Assembly (NCBI GenBank): GCA_034401795.1
Contig: CM067366.1
Coordinates: forward strand, 79,617,647 to 79,681,646
Direction: 5' to 3'
Source of the DNA: Chaetoderma sp. LZ-2023a
Taxonomy: Eukaryota > Mollusca > Caudofoveata > Chaetodermatida > Chaetodermatidae
Length of the DNA stretch: 64,000 nt
Part shown: positions 1-10,803 of the stretch, piece after piece
How the letters are laid out: each line of letters begins with the position of its first letter
How positions within the stretch are numbered: position 1 is the first letter of the stretch
Notes under the pieces: generated by a model
What the model was told of the DNA's origin: nothing
The model's database searches: none
Seen by the model: only the letters and a program-made list of their open reading frames with translations
Program-made: the position numbers and the translations under genes

Positions 1-755
1 AATAATTAGATACCTGACACTTTGTATAGACAAACCATCCAACGTGATGAACTGGAGCACTCCACCAACTGAACGCCTCTTAACTCTCTCCACCTCTAGG
101 GGAAGGAATTGGATCAAGAGGGCAAAGTGAGAAGACCTTTATACTAGGCCTCCGACTCACTGGACATACAATTTTTGGTTAGATAACCTAACAGTAATAG
201 TAGGAAATGGAACCATGGTGGAGAGAAACAAACCCTCTGCTGATGTGATGTCCATTACATATCGTCACACAGACCTGCGGACATAAACACAAAGAGAGAT
301 TAGTATTATATAGCACCTAGTTGAAATAAACCAACTAAACAAGGCGCTTATCACGGTAACCGCGAGTCCCGGAAACACATTACACCGGGGACAAAACTCG
401 CTAATTTTACTAGAAGTCACCTGATTTAAAGGTCCTGGGCCCTCCTCTGGCGAAGTCATCCTTCCTGCCATCTTTATCAGGGATAAACACTTCCAAATTT
501 ACACAAAAATACTAAGAATTGAGTCAAGAAAAGCTCTAGCACAAAAACATGTGTAGACTCTCTGCCAATAAATTAGCAAAGAGGAAGTGCTAGTCTGCGC
601 ATGCGCGGTGGTGGGGCTGGCATCCGCCAGACTACGCTCTGACTCCCTGCCCAGTAGGGGCACCTAACTGTTTTAATCTGAGTGTTTATTGAGTGAAAGC
701 TGATATTTAGCAATATCAAAAGTATTAGGGAGGTAAGTATACTCTTGATGTGAAA
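1..755 (-). mobile_element. DIRS retrotransposon copy Z, 5' end fragment
   Basis: This stretch is about 98% identical by eye, and nearly equal in length, to 16,693-17,448, the 5' leader and outer terminal repeat of DIRS copy B. It therefore is the 5' end of another minus-strand copy whose body lies left of the window. The terminal block 573-755 contains the GCGCATGCGC palindrome, a TGCCCCTACTGGGCA-type inverted motif and the end signature TTAGGGAGGTAAGTAT followed by GATGTGAAA, after which similarity to copy B stops. Its closeness to B and distance from A suggests Z and B belong to the same young subfamily. Confidence 0.85.
265..471 (-). CDS. Conserved short 5' ORF of DIRS copy Z (possible gag first exon)
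   Basis: A 68-residue frame that recurs with only two residue changes in copy B (16,957-17,163). It begins near MTSPEEGPGPLNQ and carries one Cys pair (C-P-R-C). After codon 17 the DNA reads CAG|GTGACT, a good match to a splice donor, so the true coding part may be only the first 17 codons, spliced to the Cys-rich segment that lies about 600 bp further downstream in B. In Z that downstream part is outside the window. Function is unknown; the coding status rests on conservation between just two very similar copies. Confidence 0.3.
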   Translation of the reverse strand: MAGRMTSPEEGPGPLNQVTSSKISEFCPRCNVFPGLAVTVISALFSWFISTRCYIILISLCVYVRRSV

Positions 756-957
756 AGAGCAATACTCAGGATCTCCAGTAGGTAAAAGCCGATCCCAAAA
801 CACTAATGATGTTATGTAAGATTAGAATATGAGCGGCATAGGTAAGATCAGCTCAGATAAACTGACTTGTTTTACCATTAGAAAATGGATGAGTGTGTTT
901 GCTATCATTCACACTGACGATCAATGTCATAATCTGTGTACATTAGTCTTCAATGGA
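756..957. other. Flank of DIRS copy Z, nothing recognised
   Basis: AT-rich unique-looking DNA between the DIRS end and the first MITE remnant. I see no coding signal. Confidence 0.5.
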
Positions 958-1300
958 GAGATCCATTTCTAGCTATGGCCCGCCCATTTTAGCTAGTTTT
1001 CGCGCACTTTTTATGTGCTGGAATCGATTTGAAACTTTTAAATCTGAATTCCTAGATTCTAAATTTCAAGGCAACTATTCAGATGTGTTCAAAATTTTGA
1101 AACTAATGTGACTGTAGGATGTTGATGACTATGGCAGCAACAGCTCCCAGTTAAATTAGTTTCAAAATTTTCAGCTGAATGTTTATTAAATTGTAAATCC
1201 ATCAAGGACATACAATTCGTACACGTTAGTGATGGACTTTTTGGTTTTCGATTGTCACGTATCTGATTATGGCAACCGATACTTAAGTGACTGATCGGAT
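958..1300 (+). mobile_element. Degenerate copy of the TGACGTCA-rich MITE family (M1)
   Basis: Starts with TTTCTAGCTATGGCCCGCCC, the decayed form of the family end CCAGTTTTAGCTATGCCCC. It then has the family's hairpin core (TTTTGAAACTAAT ... GGCAGCAACAGC ... ATTAGTTTCAAAATTTTCAGC, about 1,095-1,180) and the GACATACAATTCGTAC block. The distal end is poor; it seems to stop near GATTCCTCCATTA. Confidence 0.6.
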
Positions 1301-1684
1301 TCCTCCATTAACGTCTACATCTGAGAAGGCAGCGCTTCCATTCATGAGTGTCATGCTACTGCCATTCAAGATGTATATTATGTTGGCAATAGTGGAGCTA
1401 CCGAGATTATGTATTCAATATTTATGTGACAGATGCGGAAATGAGAATTCTGACATGCCACAAGAGCTATCTGCTTAAATCTGTTCGAAAACTGGCTCAC
1501 AAATTGAATGTCCTTTTATCTTTCGGTAAGTAAATCTTGTGTGAAAAGTTGTGCTAGAAGAGGGTAATTAAGTCTACATGTGATTTGAAGAGATTCAAAT
1601 TTTATCAGAGAAAGATGTTTTTATAGAAATAAAAAGGAACTTTAATTCCCTAATGATCAAATCAAAATATTTGCTCATTGAAAA
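1301..1684. other. No recognisable feature
   Basis: Only a chance 63-codon frame overlaps here; it has no family resemblance and no good start context. Confidence 0.4.
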
Positions 1685-1835
1685 GGCCAGGAGAAATTTT
1701 TTTTTAATTTATGACTGGCTCGATTATTGCCAGTCATTCCAGTGGTAGATTTTCAAAAATTGTCTTGGTCTGCAAATGGACATTCCTCAAGACCACTATA
1801 GAGGCTGGTTTTTCCACGTAAGCGTTAAATAAAGG
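1685..1835. mobile_element. Truncated copy of TTAA-flanked foldback family (M2)
   Basis: Contains GACTGGCTCGATTATTGCCAGTC, then CATTCCAGTGGTAGATTTTC, TTGGTCTGCAAATGGACATT and the subterminal CAAGACCAC block, in the same order as complete copies at 44,397 and 50,757. The left arm is missing. Confidence 0.6.
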
Positions 1836-1962
1836 ATGCTCAAGCGAAAGTGAAGTTCCTGATACAGTGTCTTAAGTGAAAGAGGAGACACCTCTAGCAT
1901 TTAAAATAAGTCCCACACCACTTCATCGGTGATGAGTCCTACAACATGCGAGCCACACTTGT

Positions 1963-2175
1963 TTAATCCTTTAACAAGAATATCAGCCAAAAACTGCAGT
2001 GGTCTTGAGAAATGTCCATTTGCAGACCAAGAGAAGACTATTTTGTTTAATTTATCACTGGAATGACTGGCTCAGTTAGTAGTAAATTTTCAAAAATATA
2101 CTTCTCTTGGTCTGCAAATGGACATTTTCTTTGGAAAAAATTGAATTTTTAAAAACCAATTCAAGTGTCGAAAGT
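1963..2175. mobile_element. Foldback MITE copy (M2)
   Basis: Both hairpin arms are present: TGTCCATTTGCAGACCAAGAG... on the left and CTCTTGGTCTGCAAATGGACA on the right around a central ACTGGAATGACTGGCTCAG. The left end TTTAATCCTTTAA is a decayed TTAACCCTTTAA terminus; the right end is eroded. Confidence 0.7.
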
Positions 2176-3480
2176 TAATTGTATTACATTCTCCAATAGA
2201 GGCTTGAAATGTAAAACCTTGTTGCTGAACATGAATGGGCATTGATAAATCATTGTTTATACATCTGCGAGAAAGACGTGCCTGTTCTCATTGAGGGTCA
2301 GAATTGATAGACTCTGTTATTCCAAATTTTAAACTGAAACATAGCGGGAACACATTATTGTAAATAATGAGTGAGTATCTCTAATTGAAGTTCTCCAAAG
2401 CAATCTTTCTAAATTAACCCTTTGAATCACTGAATTTATTTCTGTGGTCGGCACGCCCACCCTGAGTTTCTAGTGATTTAATTTTTAACATTATACTAAG
2501 CCCATATACAGGAAAGGCCGTTATTATGGCCTCAATAAGAGAGCACATATACCCGAAATGCCGGAAAACCAGCTTCCATGTGTAGGCTTGTGTGATTTTC
2601 CAATTTAATCGTGAAGTTCGATTTATTTTTTAACTCACAATTTTTACAATGTAATTGAGGATAAATTGGAAAATCGTAAAAAAAATGTCATGTTTGTTTA
2701 AAACCTGAAGTGTGTACTTTTCCAACAATTTTTGACAGTACATGAGTACATGCAATTATAATCGATTCATGTCTTTGTTCATTGTGTTTATATCCCGCCA
2801 TGCCATGCACGTGTCGAATAATTACTAATCACAAAACAAGGCACTTATGATAAACAAGCTAACAATAACGAGGTTAACACCTTTGACACTGAGAAAACCA
2901 GCGAGTTACTCTGTTTAAATCGCCATATAATTTTCTTTCTTTTGCTGCAGACCCTGAGTCTGTTGTGAAATACCAAGTATATACTTAGTTGCAGTGTTAG
3001 GCAATAATCAGTGAACCCAATTCTTTTTAATTCTAGAGTTAGCAATTTCAATTAATAACAAGGTCAGGCGGTGTAATTTTTCATTTTTGATTCAATTGTT
3101 ATGTCTAATTAAAGACAATAAAGCAACAGCATTCCCGATTGTTGTATTTTGAACTATGGGTTCTGTTGATTACTCTTAAATGTAAATCATACATTCTGAA
3201 AGCAACTATAAACTGCACTATAGGACGAGTTTACGCCATCACTCTCGTAGCTACTCGAAGCTACCACCCTATGTATATAGATTGCGCAGTATATCCCCGC
3301 ATATTAATATTAGCGTCTTTGCACAACTCGGGTAATTACCTAGACTTGTCCTACCAAGGGAAGCTATAAGCAGAACCTGATACATCACGTGATTTGTATT
3401 TTTTTCCCACGACATTTTATGTCAAATTTTGATGAAATAAACGATGTTTATTAAACTCAGAAAAAACTAATTTAAAGGAA
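2176..3480. other. AT-rich non-coding stretch
   Basis: No conserved domain, repeat family or splice-bounded frame was found on either strand. Short frames at 2,845-3,051 (-) and 3,139-3,369 (+) have no recognisable content. Confidence 0.5.
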
Positions 3481-3821
3481 TCACCAGCCCGCATGGTTAA
3501 TCCCAATGGGATCCAGCGTATGTAATTGATGCATCCAGTACTGTTCTTGTTCTTTTCTGATGTGTTTTATCAGGATCCTCAGGGTCATGAGGTAGAACAT
3601 TTACGATCTTGTAACTTACATTTTGTCCACTGTGATTTAGCAGATTAAAGTGTGATGCAGGTGTGTCTTTTGATATCCCTTAAATGTTCTTTAAGTCGCA
3701 TCTGGAATTCATGTTTGATTTCTCCCACATATTGTTTGTGGCAGTATCTGCATGTACAAGTAAGTAAATAGATGATATTGCGTGTGTTGCAACATCTTTT
3801 AACCATACATTTATAAGTAAG

Positions 3822-3856
<35 letters not shown>

Positions 3857-4442
3857 TGAGTGAGTGAGTGAGTGTAGTGAGTGAGTGAGTGAGTGAGTGA
3901 GTGAGTGAGTGAGTGAGTGAGTGAGTGTGAGTGCGTGCGTGCGTGCGTGTGTGAAGTCACGGCTGTTGTCCATATGGTGGCAGAAAAAACATTTTTTTTC
4001 ATGTGCATGAATCGATAGGGCTTTGAAAAGTTTTTCCTTGGTATCCTGCGCTGGCAGGGTATTCAAATTTGGCATGAACCAGTGTGTCTTTGAAAGTAGG
4101 ATGTTTCCTATAGCCAAACATTGGTAATTCAGAGAATGTTTGTCTACATTTTGGGCTACTGTTGAGTATATCCCGGTGTTTGTTGATGATATTCCGTGCT
4201 TTATAGCTATGCGTGTTGAAATCCATGATGCACAGAATACGTTTGTTGGTAATGTTGTCCTTAGTTTTAGGCAACAGAAGGTCAATTCGATTACGAGAGC
4301 AGGCTTTCTGATAATTCTGGAGAAGATGATTGGGTGGGTAGTCCCGTTGTTGGTAATACTTTATCAACTCGTGGGCATGTGTGTGGAAGTCTATTTCCTT
4401 GCCCAAAGAACTGGACTGAACCGTCATAACCGAGTTATACAA
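3481..4442 (-). pseudogene. Penelope-like retroelement remnant (GIY-YIG region)
   Basis: Reading the minus strand, the upstream frame (4,442 to about 3,999) contains RDYPPNHLLQNYQKA, a run typical of the segment between RT and endonuclease in Penelope-like elements. The next segment, about 3,820-3,640, reads NTRNIIYLLTC ... CHKQYVGE ... RLKEH, the GIY-YIG endonuclease core (I-Y-L and Y-V-G are the name-giving residues; the R in RLKEH is the usual catalytic Arg). The end reads EQYWMHQLHTLDP-IGIN and a stop at 3,481, the usual C-terminal signature. At least two frameshifts (near 3,655 and 3,565) and a microsatellite in the middle make it dead. The RT domain is absent, so the piece is 5'-truncated or continues as unrecognisable DNA. 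Confidence 0.75.
3823..3951. repeat. Compound microsatellite (TG)n-(TGAG)n-(TGCG)n
   Basis: About 30 bp of TG, then about 78 bp of TGAG with one interruption (TGTAG), then TGCG. It lies inside the Penelope-like frame and generates the spurious His-Thr/Ser-Leu-Thr rich open frames on the minus strand. Confidence 0.95.
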
Positions 4443-4764
4443 AACTACACGATATTGGCAGAGAGGAGTTCTACGAATTAGTTAGAACCCATAGAAAAAC
4501 AAGAGTAATACCAATAAAGGAGTACTTTTGCCTTCGACTGAGGATACCACCACCTAGGCCCACAACACCTCAATACGGCGACGACACTGAGTCTCAACCA
4601 TCCACTTCGCATAACGCAGAACATTCAGTTGCACTAACCATGTCTCCAACACCACAACAAGTGGAAACACAACCACAACATAGTGAGTGTACCAGTGTAA
4701 GGGAGACACAAGTGGTGATCCACCTACTGGAAGGACTTGGCGCTCCTAGACTACTTGTTCGAAC
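4430..4764 (+). other. Open frame of unknown origin left of DIRS copy A
   Basis: After a stop at 4,427 the plus strand stays open for over 110 codons, with a composition unlike random AT-rich DNA: an HDIGREEFYELVRTH start, then a Pro/Thr/Gln/Ser-rich linker. There is no early ATG (first Met about 4,639). DIRS copy A begins at 4,765. If the nested DIRS block is ignored, the frame would run on for roughly a dozen codons at 17,828 before a stop. It could be a fragment of a mobile element 5' ORF or a host exon; no family is recognised. Confidence 0.3.
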
Positions 4765-5010
4765 TAAGAAAATGTATCAAATTTCCTTTTCACGAGTGCG
4801 ATGACATACTTACCTCCCTAACACTCTTGATATACTAGTATATCGGCTCTAAATTCAATAATATTCAGAATTATAAAAAGTTAGGTGCCCCTAATGGGCA
4901 GGTGGAATGTACACGGTCATGCAGATGTCAGACCCCACCTCTGCGCATGCGCATACTGGTACCTCAGTTACTAAATATTGGCTGACATAGAAGCAACTAT
5001 TCAAATAACC
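4765..5010. repeat. DIRS copy A inverted terminal repeat, 3' side
   Basis: Contains ACTTACCTCCCTAACACTC, a TATACTAGTATA palindrome, TAGGTGCCCCTAATGGGCA, and GCGCATGCGC, all present inverted at 17,605-17,827 at roughly 93% identity by eye. Confidence 0.85.
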
Positions 5011-5052
5011 AAAGGACCAGGCCTCCGTGGGGTGGAGAGGCCAGGATCCTGT

Positions 5053-5152
5053 TAGGGAGGTAAGTATGTCATCTCACTCGTGAAAAAGAAATTTGATAAA
5101 TTTTCTTATTTCACATCATGAGAACATACTTACCTCCCTAACACTCTTGATA
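5053..5152. repeat. DIRS copy A internal complementary region
   Basis: The left half (5,053-5,108) is complementary to the outermost left end 4,765-4,819; the right half (5,109-5,152) is complementary to the outermost right end at about 17,795-17,827. This is the classic DIRS internal complementary region, used as a splint for circularising the cDNA during replication. Confidence 0.85.
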
Positions 5153-5721
5153 AAAGGAAGAATTTGAAGGTAAATTTGGCAGGAGGGAGGCAAGGTCCTA
5201 AAACCAGTTCACCCTCGAAGAGACCAGCTCTTTGAATTTTCAAGAGATTGAAAACATCTGGAATTGTGTCTGAAACAAAAACAGGAATAGAATTTTGCAT
5301 CGGATAATCGACCGATGGAGAAAGATTGATCAAAAGGCAAATGCGCACAACACCCCACCCACCTCTTTCTGAGGAAGGTTAGGAAAAACGCTGCTCTAAA
5401 TGACTAGCACGTTCACTAATACTTGAAAACAAGTATTACTAGACACTGGAAAAGAAGAATTGCTTCATATTAAAAAATTCTCTGAAAGAACCACAATTAA
5501 GCGACATTAAGCATCAACCTGTTAAATAATAATATGACACAAACAACAAGACAAAAAAATACAAATTGGTCACATATACTGATGTCTTGAGCGCGGAAAT
5601 CACCTCTTCCCCCAAACGGATGAAGAGAATGTAACCAGAAATAGTAGGGATTCCCTACCAACAAATGTGATATTTGCAAATAGCAGAGGAGGAAAACTAA
5701 TTACAAATAAATACCTCTGAA
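5153..5721. other. DIRS copy A 3' untranslated region
   Basis: Begins with a GGCAGGAGGGAGGCAAGGTC block shared with copy B at 10,829 (GCGGGAGGGAGGCGAGGTC). No coding sequence is apparent before the recombinase stop at 5,722. Confidence 0.6.
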
Positions 5722-6740
5722 TTATTTTCTGAGGACTGAGACGGCGAGCGGGTTGGAAGTGTCACAGAGATAATGGTCGGTAAAACTTGATTCACAGTGC
5801 CACTGGCCTACTGACATAATGTCTTCAACAGAAACACCATTAAATAATGCTGTGGACGTTACCACACCACAGACACTATGAGCCTTGGATCTATCTACTA
5901 ATTTTCCGGTGGCTGTCTTATGACAGAATTGAATGCATTCTACTATCCATCTGGAAATAGTGTCTCTTGACGCCCTACCATGGGGTTCAATATGTGACAA
6001 CCATAGGGAGCATGGGTCAGTCCGCCAAACCTGAGTCTTTTCTTGTACTTATTTAAGGCACAGACAGGACACCATGCTTTAGCACCAGGATCATATCTGG
6101 TTATGGCAGGTAAAATTATAGGTTGACCCGGATATTTTAAAGATTGATTCTTAGCAAAGAAATTCAATATCGGTAGAAGCTTAAGGCCTTCACTTGTAAC
6201 TATAAAATGGTTAGGCTCAGCAGACATTTACGCATGAATTTCACTTCTGCGTCTGGTTGAGGCTGCCGCAGTTAAAAATACAGTTTTAAGTGTCAATAAT
6301 TTGGTAGAAATAGCACTAAGTGGTTCAAAGGCTTATCACTCAAAACTTGAAAAAACAGAGAGACTCCATGATGGTGTCTGTGGAGGATTTCTCAGTCTAA
6401 GATTGCCCATACCTTTGATATTTAGAACACATACTTCATCACTTCCCCCCTCTTTGCCAAGCAAGGGATAACAGTCATTAATGCTGATTTATATCCAGCA
6501 ATAGATGTAGGTTTAAGACTATAGGCATCATACAGGTTACAGAGAAAATCAGCTACTACCTGAATAGATGCATCCATTGGATAGATACATCTCTTTGAGC
6601 ACCATTCTGCAAATCTGTTGATTTTATAATCATATGCTCTGGCGGTTGAACCCCTTCTGGCTCTGGCCATAAAAATTGGCTGCTTGCTCAGAAAAGCCCT
6701 CCTTAATTGCGGATTTCTTGACAACAATTGACAATTGAAA
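5722..6740 (-). pseudogene. DIRS copy A tyrosine recombinase, broken
   Basis: Homologous to the intact recombinase frame of copy B at 11,335-12,510 in at least three frames: 6,727-6,422 (N-terminal SAM-like part, ARRGSTARAYDYKINRFAEW), 6,227-5,943 (middle), and 6,000-5,722 (C-terminal catalytic part). The C-terminal segment keeps the box-II His (KAHS), the W-H of QWHCESSF and the nucleophile Tyr in HYLCD, but the Arg of H-x-x-R is Cys (TGT, codon 5,869-5,871). Another Arg just after the Tyr is also Cys. The enzyme would have inserted circular cDNA without target duplication; this copy is dead. Confidence 0.85.
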
Positions 6741-8690
6741 CATTGATGGATTGTTGTGAAGGGTCTTGCCCTGGAAGATAATATCGTCCATCAGAGGTAG
6801 AGGAACCGGATTGCAGACCAGAAGGTCCAGCAGATCCGTAAACCATGATTGGCTGGGCCAATTTAGGGTGATCAGAAGCACTTGGCATTCCTCCTGTTTG
6901 ATTTTTTAAAGAATCCTTGGAATCAGGATTGTTGGAGGGTATGCGTATGCATACATTCCCTTCCAACTGATAGCTAGCGCATCAATTGCGATAGCGCTTG
7001 GATCTGGAATCGGAGAAACATACGTCGTCATCTTCGCATTCTTCTTCATTGCGAATAAATCTATGTTGGATTTCCCCCAATGATTGAACAGATGATCTGC
7101 CATGCATTGATTTAGTTGCCATTCCGTAGGCAGAATGCTCATTCTTCGGCTCACTGAGTCTGCTAACAGATTCAGCCTTCCCGGAATATGAACTGCTTTC
7201 AAGGTGATCACATGACCCATGCACCAGCAAAGAAGTTTCCATGTCATCATACAGACTGGGCGACTTCCTTCCACCTTGGCAGTTTATGTAATGCACTACT
7301 GTTGAGTTGTCTGAACGTATCAACACACGCTTTCCCTCCACTTCCTTTAAGAAGTGTTCCAGGGCCAGGATTACAGCTTGTAATTCTAGCATGTTGATAT
7401 GCTCCTTTGACTGATCCAGATTCCAAAGCCCTGATATTGTGGCCTCTTCCAGGCAAGCTCCCCATCCCTCCATCGATGCATCCGTAAACATCGTTACTTG
7501 AGGGTGGGGAGGGATCAGCATAACCCCCACCAGGAGATGCTCTCTCTCCATCAACCAGTGAAGCTGATGAATGAGAGGATCTAACACTTGAATGCGCGAG
7601 TCCAGTGATCCTGAACTCTGCGTCCACCGAGTCATGAGAAACAGCTGAATTGGCCGCCTGCGCAAGGCCGCCTGAGGAATGACTGGTTCCATTGAAACCA
7701 TCAGACCTAGCATTCTCATATAGACTCGTGCTAGAATATAACAACTGCTGCAAACCAATTGAATGCACGAGAGGAGATTTTCCACTCTCTCCTGGGATGG
7801 ATAAACATATCCTATCTCCAGATCGAAGAACATACCCAATAAAACAAACTTCTGGGATGGAGACAGCTCTGATTTTGGAAAGTTGATTATCCAGCCTAAA
7901 TCTGTGAGTTTTCAAAACTATCTCCAGATTGCTGTCAAGCTTTCTAGGTTGTGCGCTTTTAGCAACCAGTCATCTATGTAAGTGTGGACCACTATATTTC
8001 TCCTGCGGAGGAAAGCTGTGATAGCAAGGACCTCTCGAGTGAAGACCTTCGGAGCCGTCAAAATTCTGAATTGGAGAACTTTGAATTCCCATTGGCGTAC
8101 CTGAAAAGCAAATCTCAAGAACCGACGAAAACTCCTTGCAATGGGAATGTGGAAATAAGCGTCTTTCAGATCTATCGAAGCTGTCCACATCCCCTTCTCC
8201 AACCCCAACAATACTGATTTTATTGTTTCCATTTTGAAACTTGGTGTCTATAAACTTGTTTAGTGGTTTGAGGTTGAGAATTCATCTTCAACCCCCGGTG
8301 TTCTTTGTTACAAGAAACACGGTTGAATAGAAGCCCGGACAATCTTGTGCCGGTTGAATTGCTTCTTTTAGAATTAGAGATTCTATCTCCTCTTCTATGC
8401 ACAACCGCTTGTCTGGATTTCTTGGAATTTGAGTCCAGACCAGTACCAGAGACAGATGCAATGGTGGACCTATTATCCACACTGGACTGTATCCACGCGA
8501 AAGCCAATTGCAAGACTAAGCGGTCCTGAATTAACCGCTCCCACTCCTGAATGTGGAGTCAATCGACCTCCCACTGGTGCACCTAGGGTTAACGGGTGCA
8601 CATCAATTTTAGAAGTGGCCGTGTCTCTGGTACGTGTGAAGACACCAGAGTGGTACCTGTGGTAACCAAAATTTCTTTTAGGCCATCAGG
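6741..8690 (-). pseudogene. DIRS copy A reverse transcriptase / RNase H, broken
   Basis: RT segment about 8,500-7,918 shows DLKDAYFHIPI (first catalytic Asp) and YIDDWLL (second and third Asp). A one-base deletion near 7,935 gives a stop, and the next RT part and the RNase H run in the frame 7,839-6,982 (YTDASMEG-like MFTDASMEGWGA, LELQAVILALEHF, IRSDNSTVVHYI). A frame change then continues at 7,274-6,906 (LNLLADSVSRR). As in copy B, a +1 frame difference occurs at the LG-W motif after the RT palm (about 7,895). A is not interrupted by the stop that B has at 13,317. Product: RT/RNase H for cDNA synthesis of the element. Confidence 0.8.
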
Positions 8691-8699
8691 CCCGGTTAA

Positions 8700-10420
8700 C
8701 ACATGCTGCTCCCCGCGCTCAGCCTGGCTGGCTGCGCTTGGAGTGCTGGCTGACGTACAGCAGCACGCTGCTGCTGGCACAGCTGGCGAGGTTTCTGAAC
8801 CCGGCCAGCCAGGGCTGAACACGCACCTGTTCTCTGCGCAACACTTTAAATTGTTCACGCAGCACCCTCTGATTGTTGACCAAATTCACTGTCTCTTGGA
8901 GGTGCCGACACCCCTCACCTCCAAACAGACCAGGGCCCGTCATCGGCACTTGCAATAAGCACGACTTGAGCTCCTGGGATGAGCACAAATTATCCAGTGC
9001 AAACGTGCGCCTTGCCCTCCGTGAATTGATCACCGACTTAGTCAAACAGTCCACCACCAGGTTGATACCATCCTGGATGGCTCATTGGACTGTCACTGGA
9101 TTAGGCTGCTAGTGAACCGAGGCTGCTACTACATCTGATAGCAGTTGAGAGACGTGAGACAGCGCACTGATTGCTGCTTGCGAACTCTCCTCGGTATAAC
9201 GAAGTGCGCCGTTTGCTGAGCGCATAGCGCCCGAGCACAGCACTCCTTCGTGTGTCTTCAGCCAGAGCGGAGCAGTCGTCCATGCTCGGTCTGGGCGCTA
9301 GACCATACCGAGTGTACTGACTGGCAGTAACTCGGCACCGTCTAGCAACCTCACGGGGGGGGGGGGGGGGGGGGGGGGGGGCTTCGCGAGGCGACTCTTC
9401 TGCCGCAGCGAACATATCTACAATATGCTCTGCATATGGCAGTGATTGTGCCGAGGTGGTCAACGGCTTAGCCTGTAAGCACGCCTGCGGGTTACTGGCG
9501 GCCGTTTCATCCACGGAGAGCTCTGGTATGACAGCGAGGAACCATGCGCGCACGTCGGACCAGTCCTCGTCCGTGGCCACCTGTGAATTGCCGACGAGCA
9601 GCAGGCCCTCGTCATCTTCAATGACATTCGCAGGTGGGGCCGTGGAGGAGGATACAGATATACCCGACTACCCGGGGAATGCATACGGGCCCGCGAGGGC
9701 TGGCATGACATTCTCCACGGGCAGGCCATGCACCGGGGCTGCACACATGTGAGGGGCAAAACCCACACTAGTGCGCTCCGGGTCGTCCGTATAAGATTCC
9801 ACAGCTAAGCGTGGTATCTTATACGGGCGGCTGTCCGCTCCAAATCGGCCCACATGAAACCTGCTTCCGAGGGAATGGTACCATAGGTGCGAGCGACCGC
9901 ACTCCCCATGAGGGGAGTGTAAACGCTCGCATCCATAGCTTCATGATCGTCCCGTGGGCCGAGCAGGGAGGTTTCATCATCTTCCCGGTCAGGAAAGTTA
10001 GACTCCGGGTTAGCAAAGAAACCTAACCCAGACTGACCAGGAGTAGGCAGATGACGAGGGTACTCCGCGAGTGATCGTGGTCAGGCCCGCTGGTCGGGTC
10101 CCACCTGATTCTACTCGCGCCGCTGGATCAGCAGACATCAAGCCTGGGTCCAAGTCGGCTGCACATGGATCACTAACTTTGTCCGAACTAGGAGGGCATG
10201 ATCCAGGGACAGGGGCTACCTGCACTGAGGTCGATGCACAGGAAGTTGAAACACCTGTGCCCAGCAACATGCCATGAAGCATGTCAGGCATCAGGTCCTT
10301 CAAAGTCCTGCGCATCTCACTCACTAACTCTACCTTAAAGGCCTCCAGCTCACCATTTTTGGAGGCCTTCTTCTTACCCCTCACCTCCTTCCCCACCCTC
10401 TTACTGTCCTCTGCCATCAA
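8700..10420 (-). pseudogene. DIRS copy A gag-like ORF, broken and split by copy B
   Basis: Three blocks match copy B gag: N-terminal 10,420-10,010 (basic KKKAS..., then EMRRTLKDLMPDMLHGML), a middle block near 9,850-9,670 (Y-K-IPRLA), and a C-terminal block 9,580-8,719 (EDWSD, EHIVDMF, PREVARRC, RRTFALDNLC, TGPGLFGGEGCRHLQETV). Frameshifts near 9,840 and 9,100 and stops near 10,010 separate the blocks. A 27-base G run (9,355-9,381) codes for a proline run not present in B. The first codons are cut off at 10,422 by copy B; the missing upstream part lies at 17,449 onward. Confidence 0.75.
9355..9381. repeat. Poly-G tract (27 G) in copy A gag
   Basis: Uninterrupted run of 27 G on the plus strand, giving polyproline on the coding strand just before PREVARRC. 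Copy B has only a short Ala-Pro there, so the run expanded in A after divergence. Confidence 0.95.
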
Positions 10421-10422
10421 CT

Positions 10423-10650
10423 AAATGAAATCAAGGATTTCTTTTTTCACGAGAGAGTTGATACTTACCTCCCTAATACTTTTGATATTGCTAAATATCG
10501 GCTTTCACTCAATAAACACTCAGATTAAAACAGTTAGGTGCCCCTACTGGGCAGGGAGTCAGAGTGTAGTCTGGCGGATGCCAGCCCCACCACCGCGCAT
10601 GCGCAGACTAGCACTTCCTCTGACTAATTTATTGGCTGATACACATGCAA
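10423..10650. repeat. DIRS copy B inverted terminal repeat, 3' side
   Basis: Inverse match of 17,265-17,448, with ACTTACCTCCCTAATAC, TTAGGTGCCCCTACTGGGCA and CCGCGCATGCGC. It has an additional outer 35 bp (AAATGAAATCAAGG... to GAGAGAGTTGAT) that the 5' repeat lacks but the internal region complements, as in Dictyostelium DIRS-1. Confidence 0.9.
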
Positions 10651-10705
10651 CTATTAAGAGCCTGAAGACCGAGCCTCTGTGGGGTGGAGAGGCCGGGTCC
10701 ATATC

Positions 10706-10803
10706 TAGGGAGGTAAGTATCAACTCTCTCGTGAAAAAAGAAATCCTTGATTTCATTTATTTCACATCAAGAGTATACTTACCTCCCTAATACTGTTGAT
10801 ATT
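10706..10803. repeat. DIRS copy B internal complementary region
   Basis: 10,706-10,757 is the inverse of the outer 3' end (10,423-10,478) and 10,758-10,803 is the inverse of the outer 5' end (about 17,403-17,448). The two halves abut at CATTT|ATTTCAC, giving the sequence of the circular cDNA junction. Confidence 0.9.

Noticed and set aside
3811-4008. Thr/His/Ser-rich open frame
   Set aside because: Translation of the TG/TGAG microsatellite; not a gene.
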